Assembly: GCA_016617855.1 (NCBI GenBank)
Contig: JAECUM010000830.1
Location: forward strand, 62,001-126,000
Reading direction: 5' to 3'
DNA: 64,000 bases
From: Megalonaias nervosa
Lineage: Eukaryota; Mollusca; Bivalvia; Unionida; Unionidae
Part shown: positions 35,114-46,251 of the stretch, in pieces
Layout: every line of letters begins with the position of its first letter
How positions within the stretch are numbered: the first letter of the stretch is position 1
Made by a program: the position numbers and the translations under genes
The notes under the pieces: generated by a model
Databases searched by the model: none
The model's input: the letters and a program-made list of their open reading frames with translations, nothing else
What the model was told of the DNA's origin: nothing

Positions 35114-35123
35114 CTTCCCCCAC
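35114..35123 (-). promoter_or_regulatory. Polypurine tract
   Basis: Minus-strand GTGGGGGAAG sits directly against the 3' LTR, the expected plus-strand priming site. Confidence 0.85.
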
Positions 35124-35207
35124 AAAAAAGGAAGATTTATATAATAAAGCTATCTTATTAACATATGTTAATTATGCACGAGGTAAAACAAAATTACATA
35201 ATAATTC

Positions 35208-35834
35208 TTATGAATTATACAAAGTGTACATGAAATAACATTTCTGTACACGGGAAAGTGCATCTGCAATCAAATTGTCTCTTCCTTTGATGTGCCTGAT
35301 GTCAAAATTATACTCCTGTAACAACAAATTCCACCTTATTAATCTTTGATTTTTGTTTTTCATCCTGTCGATGAAAGTAAGGGGGTTGTGGTCACTAAAC
35401 ACAACAATCGAAGAAGAAGCTAAACTAAGGTAAACTTCAAAATGTTGTAATGCCAATATTAAAGCCAAACATTCCTTCTCGATTGTTGAGTAATTTCTTT
35501 GCTGCTTATTTAATTTCTTAGAGAAATAGCACACTGGGTCATCAACACCATTTCTGTCTTCTTGAATCAATACTGCCCCAACCCCAACATAACTTGCATC
35601 AACAGATAGTTTAAAAGATTGACTGAAATTTGGAGCTGTAAAAACTGGTGCACTTTTAAGTATGGCTTTTAACCTATCGAAAGCCTCCTGACATTTTTCA
35701 GTCCAAAGAAACTTGTTTTTCTTGCTCAACAAGTTTGTCAGAGGTTCAGCAATATTAGAAAAATTGGAACAAAATTTCCGATAGTATCTAGCCATATTCA
35801 AATATCGCATCAGTTGCTTTTTACTGACAGGCAC
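35208..35834 (-). pseudogene. RT C-terminal part and RNase H of the Gmr1-like element
   Basis: Minus strand, about 200 codons. It begins with the RT thumb/connection (KKQLMRYLNMARYYRKFCSN), then the RNase H region: KLSVDASYVGVGAVL with the first catalytic Asp, STIEKECLALILAL with Glu, VVFSDHNPL with Asp, and DNLIADALSR with the last Asp. This is the best preserved pol segment. It is joined to the RT palm at 35842-36273 only through a frameshift near 35840. RNase H at the 3' end of pol, with no integrase after it, is the visible proof of the unusual order. Confidence 0.93.
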
Positions 35835-35841
35835 AATGAAT

Positions 35842-36273
35842 TCAGACCTTGACCTTGACCTTAGCAGCTATAAGTTCAACTTGTCCATGTCCCACAATAT
35901 GTCCTAGAAATGTTACACAAGCACGGCAAAACTCACTTTCAGATAAATTGATTGTCAAACTTGCATCAGTGAGTCTGTCGAAGAATTTCCGAATCGTTGC
36001 TAGATGTCCTTTCCAGGTGTCGTTGTAGATGATGACATCATCGATGTAAGCATCACAATTATCTAGACCAGAGGTAATCATATTCATCAAACGCTGAAAG
36101 ATACTTGGAGAACCCTTCATCCAGAACGGCATTACTTTACATTGATAGAGTCCATCTGTAGTCACGAATGCCGAAATTTCCTTTGCCCTTTCCGTTAGTG
36201 GAATTTGCCAAAATCCTTTCAGAAGGTCAAATTTGGTGACATAATTGGCATTTCCAATTTTATCAATAGTCAT
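35842..36273 (-). pseudogene. Reverse transcriptase palm of the Gmr1-like element
   Basis: Minus strand. Motifs in order: VTKFDLLKGFWQIPL with the first catalytic Asp, ISAFVTTDGLYQCKVMPF, SIFQRLMNMI, CDAYIDDVIIY with the Y-I-D-D active site, and VTFLGHIVG. The usual M-P-F-G-M is M-P-F-W-M here, a likely damaging change. Frameshifts lie on both sides (about 36290 and 35840). Confidence 0.95.
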
Positions 36274-36671
36274 TGATTCTTGGTAATTGAAATGAATGTT
36301 TTTGTCACACTGTTCACCTTCCTATAATCAGTGCACATACGGAAAGTTTTATCCGGTTTCGGAACAAGTATACATGGTGAACTCCAATCACGTTTAATGG
36401 ACTCTATGAAATCATTCTCCAACAAATACTGAATTTCCTTTTTCAAGTATTCCTGTTTGAGAGGGTTCATCCTGTATGGGTGTTGTTTAACAGGTTTGGA
36501 ATTCACAATTTCAGCGTCGTAAAAAATTTCGTTTGTGCTCGTAGGAACATCTGGAAATAAGTGCTCATATTCAAATAATAACTGTTTAAGTTCATTCCTT
36601 TCTTGTTCTTGCAGATGTGAAAGCTTCTGGTCCAGATTATTCATAATTTCCGAATTCTGAAGATTTGTCAC
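36270..36671 (-). pseudogene. Reverse transcriptase N-terminal part
   Basis: Minus strand. It reads through HPYRMNPLKQEYLKKEI, FIESIKRDWSSPCILVPKPD and FRMCTDYRKVNSVTKT, the classical Ty3/gypsy RT fingers, then shifts frame near 36290. It lies directly after the integrase C-terminal module. Confidence 0.93.
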
Positions 36672-36788
36672 TCCAAAGTCAGTAGAGTCCGATTGAATTT
36701 CTTCACTTACATCCTCAGTGAGTGGGACAGGTACAACTAAATTAATTGCATGATTTACCTGGCTATCTCTCTCATTATGCTGGTACTC

Positions 36789-37206
36789 CTATAATTTATT
36801 TAGATCAGAGTACCAATTATTACAATTTAACTCATTCATTTTCTTCTCAACTTTGTAAGGGCCGTAAAATCTAATTTGAAGAAAATTTTGAAGAATGAGC
36901 AAGAGAGAATGAACTCTATTACAAGAGTCAAAAGTTCTCTTCACTGAAGTTCTGTGAAACCGTAACTTCGCTTTTGACTTGAATTGCTTAATGCCAAATT
37001 CAAGCATAAAAAGCTAGAAAATTCCAGACATAAAATCTGACCCTTGATCCGATTGGACAGATTTGGGAAGGCCAAATTGAGTAAAAAAACTTTATCAAAG
37101 CTTTTACTATAGTTTCGGTTTTAATATTCCTCAAAGGAATTGCCTCTGGGAACCTTGTTGACGCACACATTATGGTTTTAGCTAATGGACCAACACAATC
37201 TACCAT
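36789..37206 (-). pseudogene. Integrase core start and GPY module, internally deleted
   Basis: Minus strand. 37000-37206 reads VDCVGPLAKTIMCASTRFPE and IKTETIVKALIKFF, the start of the catalytic core with its first Asp. 36789-37007 reads FGIKQFKSKAKLRFHRTSVK, then LQIRFYGPYKVEKKMNELN, the C-terminal GPY/F module. The part of the core that should hold the catalytic Glu and its surroundings is missing: the two blocks adjoin within a few codons. The integrase is therefore inactive. Confidence 0.88.
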
Positions 37207-38207
37207 TATTCTGCTAAATGGTTCATCAAATGCAGGAATAGTTGCAGATGAGCCTTAGGTATCTTCTGATAGGATTTTCCTACCATTTGACAAGTGTGAC
37301 AAGATCTACAGTATTTACAAACATCACTTTTGATTTTTGGCCAATAAAAGTGAGCCAAGATCTTGTGATCAGTCTTATTAATCCCTAAATGACCAGCCAA
37401 AGGAGTTTCATGGGCCAGACTAAGTATTTCCTGTCTGTAAGATTTTGGAACTATAATTTGATAGTTCACTGACCACTCGTCACCAGCAGGTACCTCGGGA
37501 GGTTTCCATTTTCTCATAAGAATTCCATTTTTAATGAAATAACAGACAGGTACTTCAGTGGCTTCAGTTTCACTAATGGCCCTCTGAAACAAACAGGAGA
37601 TCTCAGGATCTTTTTCCTGTTCGACAACAAGTGATTGTCGTTTGTGACCCTGATTAGAAAAAAGAGACTGAGCAGTTAAAAGAGGGTCACTGTGATCAAT
37701 ACCTTTTGATTGATCCAAACAAGGAGTGAAAGTGACCTCATCAGAAGCCTGACCAATACATGTGTGAGCTAAAGGAATATTTTCCTTATCAAAATCATTC
37801 TCAAGAACTTTCTTTGTCATAGCTCTAGTAACTGCACAAGCTGGGTATAAATCATGGAATTCTTTTTCAATTGGATCAACTTTCTGATCCAAACAAGGCT
37901 TGTCAGTTACAAGTGGATTAACCAAAACCTTGTCTCCAGCTAGGTCGTTGCCTAGTAACAAATGAATGCCCTCAACGGGTAAAGTAGTCACTATACCGAC
38001 TGTCACAGGTCCTGAAACTAAGTCTGATGACAAATTAACACAATGGAGATGAACATTAACAAAACAACACTCTACTCCCTGAATGAGAAGCTGCTCAATA
38101 GAAGAAGACTTCTCAGAAAAAGGCAAAGTACCTGATAATAAAAGACTCTGAAAAGCTCCTGTATCCCTTAAAAATTTAATAAGGATAACATTGGCCAAAT
38201 CACCCAA
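37206..38207 (-). pseudogene. Protease and integrase zinc-binding domain
   Basis: Minus strand, 333 codons open. Residues 13-18 are L-R-D-T-G-A, the aspartic protease active-site motif, and 82-92 HLLLGNDLAGD is the second conserved strand. After a linker, residues 260-307 hold the integrase HHCC finger (H266, H273 in GHLGINKTDHKIL, then F-Y-W-P and C-x2-C-x2-C at 300-306). The protease runs straight into integrase with no RT between them. This frame is intact, but its neighbours are shifted. Confidence 0.92.
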
Positions 38208-38273
38208 GAGTGATATAGAACCCTACGACATGAATGGTTCATAATTCTCCATAATAAAATCAGACTGGGGTTT

Positions 38274-39070
38274 TTAAGACCCAACAAATGTATTGCTTTC
38301 AATACATGACCATGACCTTGACCTCATAGAAATAAGAGCATTTGGGATAGGTCTATCTTGATTCTGATGCTTATATTTCAATTTGAAACAATCAGAAATA
38401 ACGTGTCCTTTCTTCCTGCAATAGGTACACATAGGAAGAGACAAGGATTTTGAATCAAACTTATCAGAAGCTTGATTTTTAAAAGTTGTGCCAGATTGAG
38501 TTTTAGAAGGAGTCGTATTAGGTTGAAATACCTCTTTACCAGTAGACTGCTGAGTGAAAGGCTCGCATACAACAGAAACGTTATGAGTTAAGAAATACTT
38601 ATCAGCAGCACGAGCAGCATTTTCCAAGGTTTCAATCTGATGCTCTTCAAGATAAGTCTTAAAGTCATTATGGACACAGTTCTTGAACTCTTCAAGTAAT
38701 ACAAGTTGTTTGAGACTTTCATAATCATGTTCAACTTTCTCGGCTAAGCACCATCTATCAAATAACTGCTCTTTTTCTCTTGCGAATTCGACATGAGTTT
38801 GTCCAGCATCTTTTTCATAGTTCCTAAATTTTTGCCGATAAACCTCAGGGACTAATTCATAACCCTTTAAGATGCATTCTTTAACCAAATCATAGTCAGC
38901 ACTCTCCTCTAGTGACAGTGAAAAATAAATATCACTAGCTCTACCAGTAAGTACAGTTTGTAATAATCGAGTCCAATGCTCCCTTGGCTATATCAAATTT
39001 TCTACAATGTTTTCAAAAGGAGGAAAATATTTGTCTACTGATTTTTCTCTGAAAGCGGGCACTAATTAAA
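38274..39070 (-). pseudogene. Gag capsid with SCAN-like domain and zinc knuckle
   Basis: Minus strand. The part at 38889-39070 (FREKSVDKYFPPFENIVENL) has one in-frame stop. 38274-38888 is open: EVYRQKFRNYEKDAGQTHVE, LFDRWC, LKQLVLLEEFKNC, then a CCHC knuckle at residues 154-167 (C-T-Y-C-x4-H-x4-C; 38388-38429). The Y-R-Q-K-F-R ... W-C ... L-L-E-E-F pattern is that of the vertebrate SCAN domain, reported to derive from the capsid of Gmr1-like elements. Confidence 0.88.
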
Positions 39071-39173
39071 GCTAATATTCTTTGTAATATCAAAACTTGA
39101 TTTTGTATGTGGAGTGTGAATGTGCTTGTCATTTGCCAGCTCTATTTCTTTTAACTTAATTTAAAATTCCCTT

Positions 39174-39240
39174 TCATCCTTCTCTTTTTGTATTTGCATC
39201 TGTCTCTCTCTCTCTCTCTTCAAATTGTAACTGCATTTGT

Positions 39241-39299
<59 letters not shown>

Positions 39300-39712
39300 C
39301 TCAAATTGCAACTGCAATTGTTTCTCTTCTTTCTGTAAATGCATTTGTTCTTTTTGTAACTGCATTTGTTCTTCTTCTTTTTCTAATTGTAACAGCATTT
39401 GTTTCTCTTCTTTATCTTTCTGAAGTTCCAGCCTCCTTATCTCTAATTCCATCTTGTATTTTAATTTCAATTCCTTTAGTTCTATGTCAGAGTCTGATAC
39501 AGACTTACTGGTCGAACCCAAAACACTTTTATCCAAACATTCTTTTCAACCAAATACTGAATCAAAATGTTTTTAATTTCTTCCTTCCTTAAGGAAGATT
39601 TTTCCTCAGAAAGATTATATTTTCTGGCAAGTTCAAGCATTTCATCTTTTTTCAAACAATCCAACTGCTCCTGAGTATGACTAGAAAGAAAAGTCTCCAC
39701 TTTTGATGACAT
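39174..39712 (-). pseudogene. Gag N-terminal coiled coil with (GA)n expansion
   Basis: Minus strand. It starts at ATG 39712 (MSSKVETFLSSHTQEQLDCL, a SAP-like helix pattern around LARKYNLSEEKSSLRKEEIK). It shifts frame near 39540, then reads a Lys/Glu/Gln-rich coiled coil (LELQKDKEEKQMLLQLEKEE). From 39293 to 39205 the coding strand is pure GA repeat and encodes alternating Arg-Glu. Confidence 0.85.
39205..39293. repeat. (CT)n microsatellite inside gag
   Basis: Interrupted (CT)n on the plus strand, expanded within the coding part of gag where the flanking sequence encodes a charged coiled coil. Confidence 0.93.
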
Positions 39713-39839
39713 TGTGAAAAAGCCTGTTGATTTCACTAAAAATTTCAAACAAAATGTGAATTAATACTTGGAATATAAAAATTAGGGGAATTTAAATTTC
39801 AAAAAACAATTTTCTAAAATATTTTAGCCAAATTCATTT

Positions 39840-39857
39840 ATCCCGGACGAGCCCCCA
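39840..39857 (-). promoter_or_regulatory. Primer-binding site, tRNA-Pro type
   Basis: The minus strand reads TGGGGGCTCGTCCGGGAT, 9 bp inside the 5' LTR. From memory this is the same 18-nt site used by gammaretroviruses with tRNA-Pro. It defines the minus-strand orientation and the 5' LTR. Confidence 0.9.
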
Positions 39858-39866
39858 ATTTTGTTT

Positions 39867-40811
39867 TGTTACGTGTAGGCTCGTACAAAAGTAACAAAGA
39901 AAAGAGTGAAGCCAACAAGCTTTGTAAATTTTAACAGAATAATTTATTTCCCTAGAAAACAAGGTACAAATATGAAAAAGGACTTACGGTTTGTGAATCT
40001 AATCCAAAAACGAATCCTAAAATTTAAAAATATAAGTCTTATCACTAAAAAGTTCTAAATGAATCAAAGTTCGAATCCCGATGAAATTCCAAGATGGAAG
40101 ACGATGACGTCAGATGAATTCAGTATTGTACTGATGTGTCAACAGTTCCTCATTGAATTTTATGAATCAAGAATAATATTCCGGCTTTAGAATTCCGAAC
40201 AATTTGCAATAAATGTCTCTGTACAAGAATTTTGATGAACACTGGTATTTTCCAGGGAATATAAATTATTAAATCCAAAAAATAGAAGAATTTTAAATCA
40301 AACTGACATCAACATTAAAAACACCTTGAGCTCTAAAGGTGTAAAATACGACTATTTCACTATAAAACTTCAGTTGTAGTCCGAGCTAAAACGTAATTCA
40401 GACCCACGTGATGGGGTCACGTGATCACTTAATCCGAACAACGCAGTAAAATAATATGTCAAACAACACGTAGGCTAGTATAGTCTTAGCAAAGAATCAA
40501 TGATTCCCACACTGGAAATGAATTTTAGAAAAAGGTTGTTTATAACAGAGCTGACGCAAGCCAAGAATGACTTTGATTACGACCAATGATCTTCACTCCG
40601 TGTTTACCAATTTCTGAATCAAGGTCAGGAACTAGGTCAGCTAAAAATATAATGTAGCAACACTGTTATCACTAGAACTAAACTGAATTTTCCGAAAAAA
40701 GTCAAATCCAGTGAATAAAGTTATCATTACAATAATATGTAATGAAACAAAAATAAAATAAAAAAGACTTTAAAACTAACACACAAATAATTAAATTACA
40801 CATACGTAACA
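39867..40811 (-). repeat. 5' LTR of the Gmr1-like element
   Basis: 945 bp, starting TGTTACGTG and ending ACGTAACA on the plus strand. Differences from the other LTR include a 4-bp GACT deletion at about 40352, a shorter T/A run at about 40525 and scattered substitutions. Confidence 0.96.
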
Positions 40812-41296
40812 ATAGATAATGTTACGCTATAGGGTACTGATTTAGCCCCTTCTCAATTGATATTGTCATGCTGTAGGGTACTGATTTGGCTCCTTGTTGA
40901 TAAATAATGTCACACTATAGGGTACTGATTTGGCTCCTTGTTGATAGAGAATGTCACGCTATAGGGTACTGATTTGGCTCCTTGTTGATAGAGAATGTCA
41001 CGCTATAGGGTACTGATTTGGCTCCTTGTTGATTGATAATATCACACTATCGGGTATTGATTTGCCTCCTTGTTGATAGATAATGTCACGCTATATGGTA
41101 CTGATTGATAATACTGTCATGCTATTGGGTACTAATTTGGCTCCTTGTTTATATATAATGTCAGGCTAAAAGGTTAACGATTTAGCCCCTTGTTGACAGA
41201 TAATATCACGCTATAGGGTTAATATTTTGGCCCTTTGTTTATATATAATGTCGTGCAATAGGGTTAATGAGTAAACCCCTTGTTCATATATAATGT
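40812..41296. repeat. 44-bp minisatellite, segment 2
   Basis: It continues the array of 33993-34157. TTGATAG starts are 44 bp apart (for example 40941 and 40985). It ends at the RTE-like LINE. Confidence 0.92.
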
Positions 41297-44200
41297 ATAT
41301 GGGAGTGTATTGGAGGGATAGTACCTCTTGTGTGGGAACAATTCTGCCTTCTTCCGGGTAGCTCGCCAACCTGTGATCTCCACATGCATTCAGTTCTCAC
41401 CTGTGACTCCAAGAAAAACTGTAAATGCGCAGCGGCCACACCCGGGTAAACCGAACTGGCGGGCTGAACCAGCTGAGGGTAGCCGACGGGTCTTAAACCC
41501 TCGGTGAGTTAGGGCTTGTTTACCCAAGCATGGCATGTGAAGACTGGATTCGGCTGACTGCGCGGAGGAAACCGATAACTAGTTCAACGGGCAGGAAGGC
41601 GATTCCCAATAACGCGTTGTGGAGTTCATAGTGCATGTCGAGGCAATTAGGAAGTCATGATCATCCACTGCATCCGATTCCATCTCCAACTGTCTTGACC
41701 TTGTCTTGCCGCTGGATCCAGATGGTCTTGGACGATAATGCTAGGTGTGGGTACACTGTCAGCCGTAACGCAAACCTGCATACCGGTGGCTCAGGCCATG
41801 TGGTCGTTCTTCACTGATACGGAGCAGCAGTGGAGTTCTGCAGCTCCCTGAGCGACTGAACAGCCCTTTTCAAGATTTATACTGCTCACCTCCAAGGGAG
41901 GGTCTAGAAAAAGTCTTCTATTGATTGAGATCTGCGCACAGCATGAAATGCTCATCACCAACACTGTCTTCCGCCTCCGTACCCAAAACAGGGCGTTATA
42001 GATGCATTCCCAATCTAAGTAATGGCATCTCATCCTCAATGTTAGAGTCAGGAAGAGAAAGAGACAGGATGTACGGGTGATCAAGTCCATGTGTGGTGCA
42101 GAATGGTGGACTGACCACCGCCTTGTAGTCCCCAAGCTAACCCAAGAGACACCTACAAGGCAAGAAAATTCCAAAACAGCTGAACATCGCCAAGCTTAAG
42201 AACTCCAGCTCCAAACAGTCCTTTGTCAGCACTTTGGAAAATCGTCTTCAATCCACCCCTCTGGACACCCAGAATGTGGAGTCAGACTGGGCGACCCTTA
42301 GAGGGCTGGTCTACATCACCGCTACAGAGATCCTAGGGCCCTCCTCCAGAAAGCACAAGTACTGGTTCAATGAGAATTGCCATGACATAAAGCAGTTGCT
42401 GGCTGAAAAACATCGCCTCCACAAGGCGTACCTAAATGATGCAAAGTCCACCTCAAAGAAAGATGACTTCAATAACATCCGAAGAACTGTTCAACAGAAA
42501 CTGCGGCAAATGCAGGACTCTTGACTGTGTAACAAAGCGGACGAGAACCAAAGCTAGGCTGACAAGCATGATACGAAGAAGTTTTATGATGCGCTGAAAG
42601 AAGTCTATGGCCCCTCATGATCAGGATCACCCCCTCTCCTCAGTGCGGATGGGAACACGCTGATCACTGACAAAGAGAAGATACTCAGAGGGGGTGAGGT
42701 GGTGGGGGCTGAGCACATCAACACATGAACCGACCAACATCCATCAATGATCAAGCCACTGATAGTCAGCCCTTGTGCCAGTTAATGAATAACTGGATGA
42801 CCCACCAGCCTTGTTAAACACCCAGAAAGCGATACGTCTGCTCCTAGCGGCAAAGCACATGGCTTAGACTCAATCCCAGCAGACGTATACAACGAAGGCG
42901 GAGCAGTTCTGGTTGAAAAGTTCCATCAGTTCTTTCAGCTCATGTGGTAGAAAGACAAGATCCCACAGGAATGCAAGGACGCTTCTTTTATACACCTGTA
43001 TAAACGCAAAGGGAAACATCAGGCCTGTGAGAACAACCGAGGTATATCTTTGCTCTCCATCGCAGGCAAGATACTCGCCAGGATTTTCCTCAACCGTCTC
43101 ACATCGCACCTTGACCAGAGACTCGTATTAGAGAGCTAATATGGATTCCAGAATCAGCTGCAAGAGAAGTGTCAGGAGCAGAATGCTTACCATTTCTCCG
43201 CCTATGTCGACCTGAACAAGGCCTACGACACTGTTAGTAGAGAGTGCATGTGGAAGATCATGGCCAAACATGGATGCCCAAGGAAATATATCACCGTAGT
43301 GCAACAATTCCATGACGGCGTGGAAGCTAGAGTCCGGGACAATGGCGAGACGTCTGAGCCTTTCACAGTCTCGAACGGAGTGAAGCAAGTATGTGTACTG
43401 GCGCCAACACTTCTCACTCCCACGTTCTCCGCCATGCTCACTGATGCCGTCAGAGATGGTGACGTGGGAATCAGCATCAGATACCGAACTGATGGCAAAC
43501 TGTTCAACCTCAGGAATCTTTTAAACTAAGTCGACGACAGACACCATCAGAGTCACGCTATTTGCTGATGACTGCACCCTCAACGCTGTCTCTAAAGGTG
43601 ACATGCAACGCAGCGTCGACAAGTTCTCTGATGCTTGCACAAATTTTGGCCTTACGATCAGCACTAAGAGGACTGAAGTAATGTTTCAGGAAACCGTACG
43701 CTGAGCCAAATATCACAATCAACAGCCACAAACTAAGCGCAGTGAGCAGGTTCTCCTGCCTTGGCAGCACTCTGTAACAGAACGTCGTCATCGATGACGA
43801 AGTTAATGCCAGGATTGCAAAGGCCAGAGCAGCCTTCAGCAGACTACACGCCGATCTCTGGAACAGAAGAGGTATCAGTCTTCAGACAAAGCTGAAGGTG
43901 TACAGAACGATAGTACTCCAGGCGCTACTATATGCCTGCGAAACCCGGACAGTGTGCCAGCAACATGCAAAGAAGCTGAACCACTTCCACACAACTTGCC
44001 TCATAAGACTCTTCAACATCAAGTGTCAAGATAGGATCCCGGATACTGAGTTCCTTGCTCAAGCAGGCCTGTCCAGTCCATCCTGATACAGTCACAGTTG
44101 CAATGGGCTGGCCATATAGCTCGCATGCCAGAAAATCTGGCTTCTGAAAAGACTATTTTATTGAGAGTTACAACAAGGAAAACTCTCCAAAGGAGGCCAG

Positions 44201-44510
44201 AGGAAACGCTAAATGGACACCTTGAAGACGTCTTTGAAAGATTTTGGCATAAGCACTGACACGTGGGAGCAGACTCCTCAGGAAAAGGCGCTGCAGCTTG
44301 CGTGGCCAACTGTACAGTCTCAGCAGAATAACGGAGGCAGGCCAGAAAAGCCTGAACCATCCACCCCACGATCGGCGGTGCTGCCATCCGTTGTCCACAC
44401 TGCCATAGAACATTCAGGGCGCGTATCGGCCTCTTCAGCTACTTGCGCACCAACAGACCTATCAATCACCCTCAAACACTGGATAACTAAAGGGGTCCTC
44501 GTCTACTCGA
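41297..44510 (+). mobile_element. Degenerate RTE-like LINE
   Basis: Plus strand, notably more G+C-rich than its surroundings. From 5' to 3': a 5' region; the end of an endonuclease (TNTVFRLRTQN ... MCGAEWWTDHRLVVPKL, 41905-42140); a linker (KYWFNENCHDIKQLLAEKHR); RT blocks (SGKAHGLDSIPADVYNEGG, NNRGISLLSIAGKILARIF, FSAYVDLNKAYDTVSRE, F-A-D-D-C near 43562); and a C-terminal part (KVYRTIVLQALLYACETRTV, WAGHIARMPE, RARIGLFSYLRTNRP at 44418-44462). Stops and frameshifts occur every few dozen codons, so it is long dead. The motif set is that of the abundant invertebrate RTE-type LINEs. It sits inside the 44-bp array. Confidence 0.88.
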
Positions 44511-45070
44511 CGAATGATTTGGCCCCTTGTTGATAAATAATGTTGGGATATAGGGTAAATTTAGTCCTTTATTTATTTATAATGTCACGCTATAGGGTTA
44601 ATGGTTTGGCCCTTGTTGATGGATAATGTTACGCTATAGGCCTAATTTGGCCCCTTGCTGACAGATAATGTCACTCAATAGGGTTACTGATTTGGACCTT
44701 TGTTGATATATAATGTAATGTCACGCTATGGGGTTAATGATTTGATCCCTTATTGAAAGATAATGTCACGCTATAGGACTGATTTGGCCCCTTGCTGACA
44801 GATAATGTCACACAATAGGGTTAATGATTTGGCCCCTTTGTCGATAGAAAATATCACACCATAGGATTAATGATTTCGCCCTTTGCTGACAGATAATGTC
44901 ACGCTTTAAGACTGATTTGGCCCCTTGCTGACAGATAATGTCACACTTTAAGACTGATTTGACCCTTTGCTGACAGATAATGTCATGCTATAAGGTTAAT
45001 GATTTGGCCCCTTGCTGACAGATAATGTCACGCTATAAGGTTAATGATTTGGCCCCCTCGCCGATTGTAG
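44510..45070. repeat. 44-bp minisatellite, segment 3
   Basis: Third part of the same array, here with common variants TTGCTGACAGATAATGTCAC and TATAAGGTTAATGATTTGGC. Confidence 0.92.
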
Positions 45071-45638
45071 TATATGTAAACCATGCAACTCTAAGAAAGC
45101 CTGAAGCAATTATTCATCTCGTAAAATGAGATTATATACTATCTAACCTTTTCTGAATTTTATTTAAAATACGTGTATTCAATCCTTAACTACTATCAGC
45201 ATAACTGCCTTGGCCTTTCTAACAGTATGCATCCGGGAACTTGTTCATTCATATACTCCTAAAAAGTAGTCATTGAAAGTTTACTTCTCTAACTTTTCTT
45301 TAAAATATAGTGCCAACGCAAAGTCAAAGATATGATACAAAGTGACAATTAAGAAAATAAGTAAAATGCAGTTCAGTCAGACGAACAAGAGTCCCTGATA
45401 TCTGCCTAATGCAAGAAACCAAATTCAAGAGCACTTTACCAAGAAATCTGGGTCAGATGGACGCTTTCAGTTGAAATTTATCTAATGTTGTTCACTGCAC
45501 AAGTATTTCAAGGTTTCTCCAAATTTGGTATCTTCATACATATCTGAGAACACATCAATATTATTTGCCCAATACTTAAAGGTACATATGCCAGTGTCAA
45601 AGTTAGTAAAATTTAGGTTTAGCGTTGTATCTTAAAGT

Positions 45639-45642
<4 letters not shown>
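45071..45642. other. CA-A intron, no recognisable feature
   Basis: A+T-rich intron DNA. Confidence 0.5.

Positions 45643-45674
<32 letters not shown>
45643..45674. repeat. (GT)n microsatellite
   Basis: About 16 GT dinucleotides. Confidence 0.95.
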
Positions 45675-45677
<3 letters not shown>

Positions 45678-45829
45678 ACAGACACAGTTGTGTGATTCTT
45701 GCTATATTTTTTGTAACAAGTGCCATATTGCATGGTGGAATGGCATTATTTGAATAAATCGGAAATGCTTTCAAGCTAGGAACCTATTTGGGTTAAGTTC
45801 GGTTAAATTAGGTTAAGAGGTTATGGACA

Positions 45830-46181
45830 ATAGGTTTTTAAGTGTTTTCCACCTTTAGTAACATGAGTCATACTTATTGACAGATTGACATGACTTTTCA
45901 AAGTTAAAAGCACCCCATTCCAAAATGTGTTCTGTAATATTTCGTCGAATTCTGTTGAGTGGCTTTGTGGAAGACGTCTTTTAAATGACTTTCAATTCTT
46001 TTCCATTCTTAGTAACCGCTGCTACACTTGGCTACGGATTAGCATCATTTTGATTTCATTTATGGGCATTAACACTTTAATGCTTTGTGTCAAATGTTAC
46101 TGAATTCATTCAAGCAGTTTCTGATAAAAAGTTTTCTAAAACATTGCTAGTAACAATAACCATAGTTGATGGTGAATTGGC

Positions 46182-46251
<70 letters not shown>

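Larger units (their letters stand above)
34158..40811 (-). mobile_element. Gmr1-like Ty3/gypsy LTR retrotransposon (IN before RT)
   Basis: A complete-length but inactive element of 6654 bp on the minus strand. It has two LTRs with TG...CA-type ends, a 4-bp ATAG target duplication (34154-34157 and 40812-40815), a tRNA-Pro-type primer site and a polypurine tract. Minus-strand gene order is gag, protease, integrase, reverse transcriptase, RNase H. Integrase before RT is not the usual Ty3/gypsy order but is the known hallmark of the Gmr1 group. The Gag also has the SCAN-like capsid typical of that group. Frameshifts, an integrase deletion and a dinucleotide expansion in gag show it cannot encode its proteins. 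The LTRs differ at roughly 50 sites by eye (about 5%). Confidence 0.95.
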
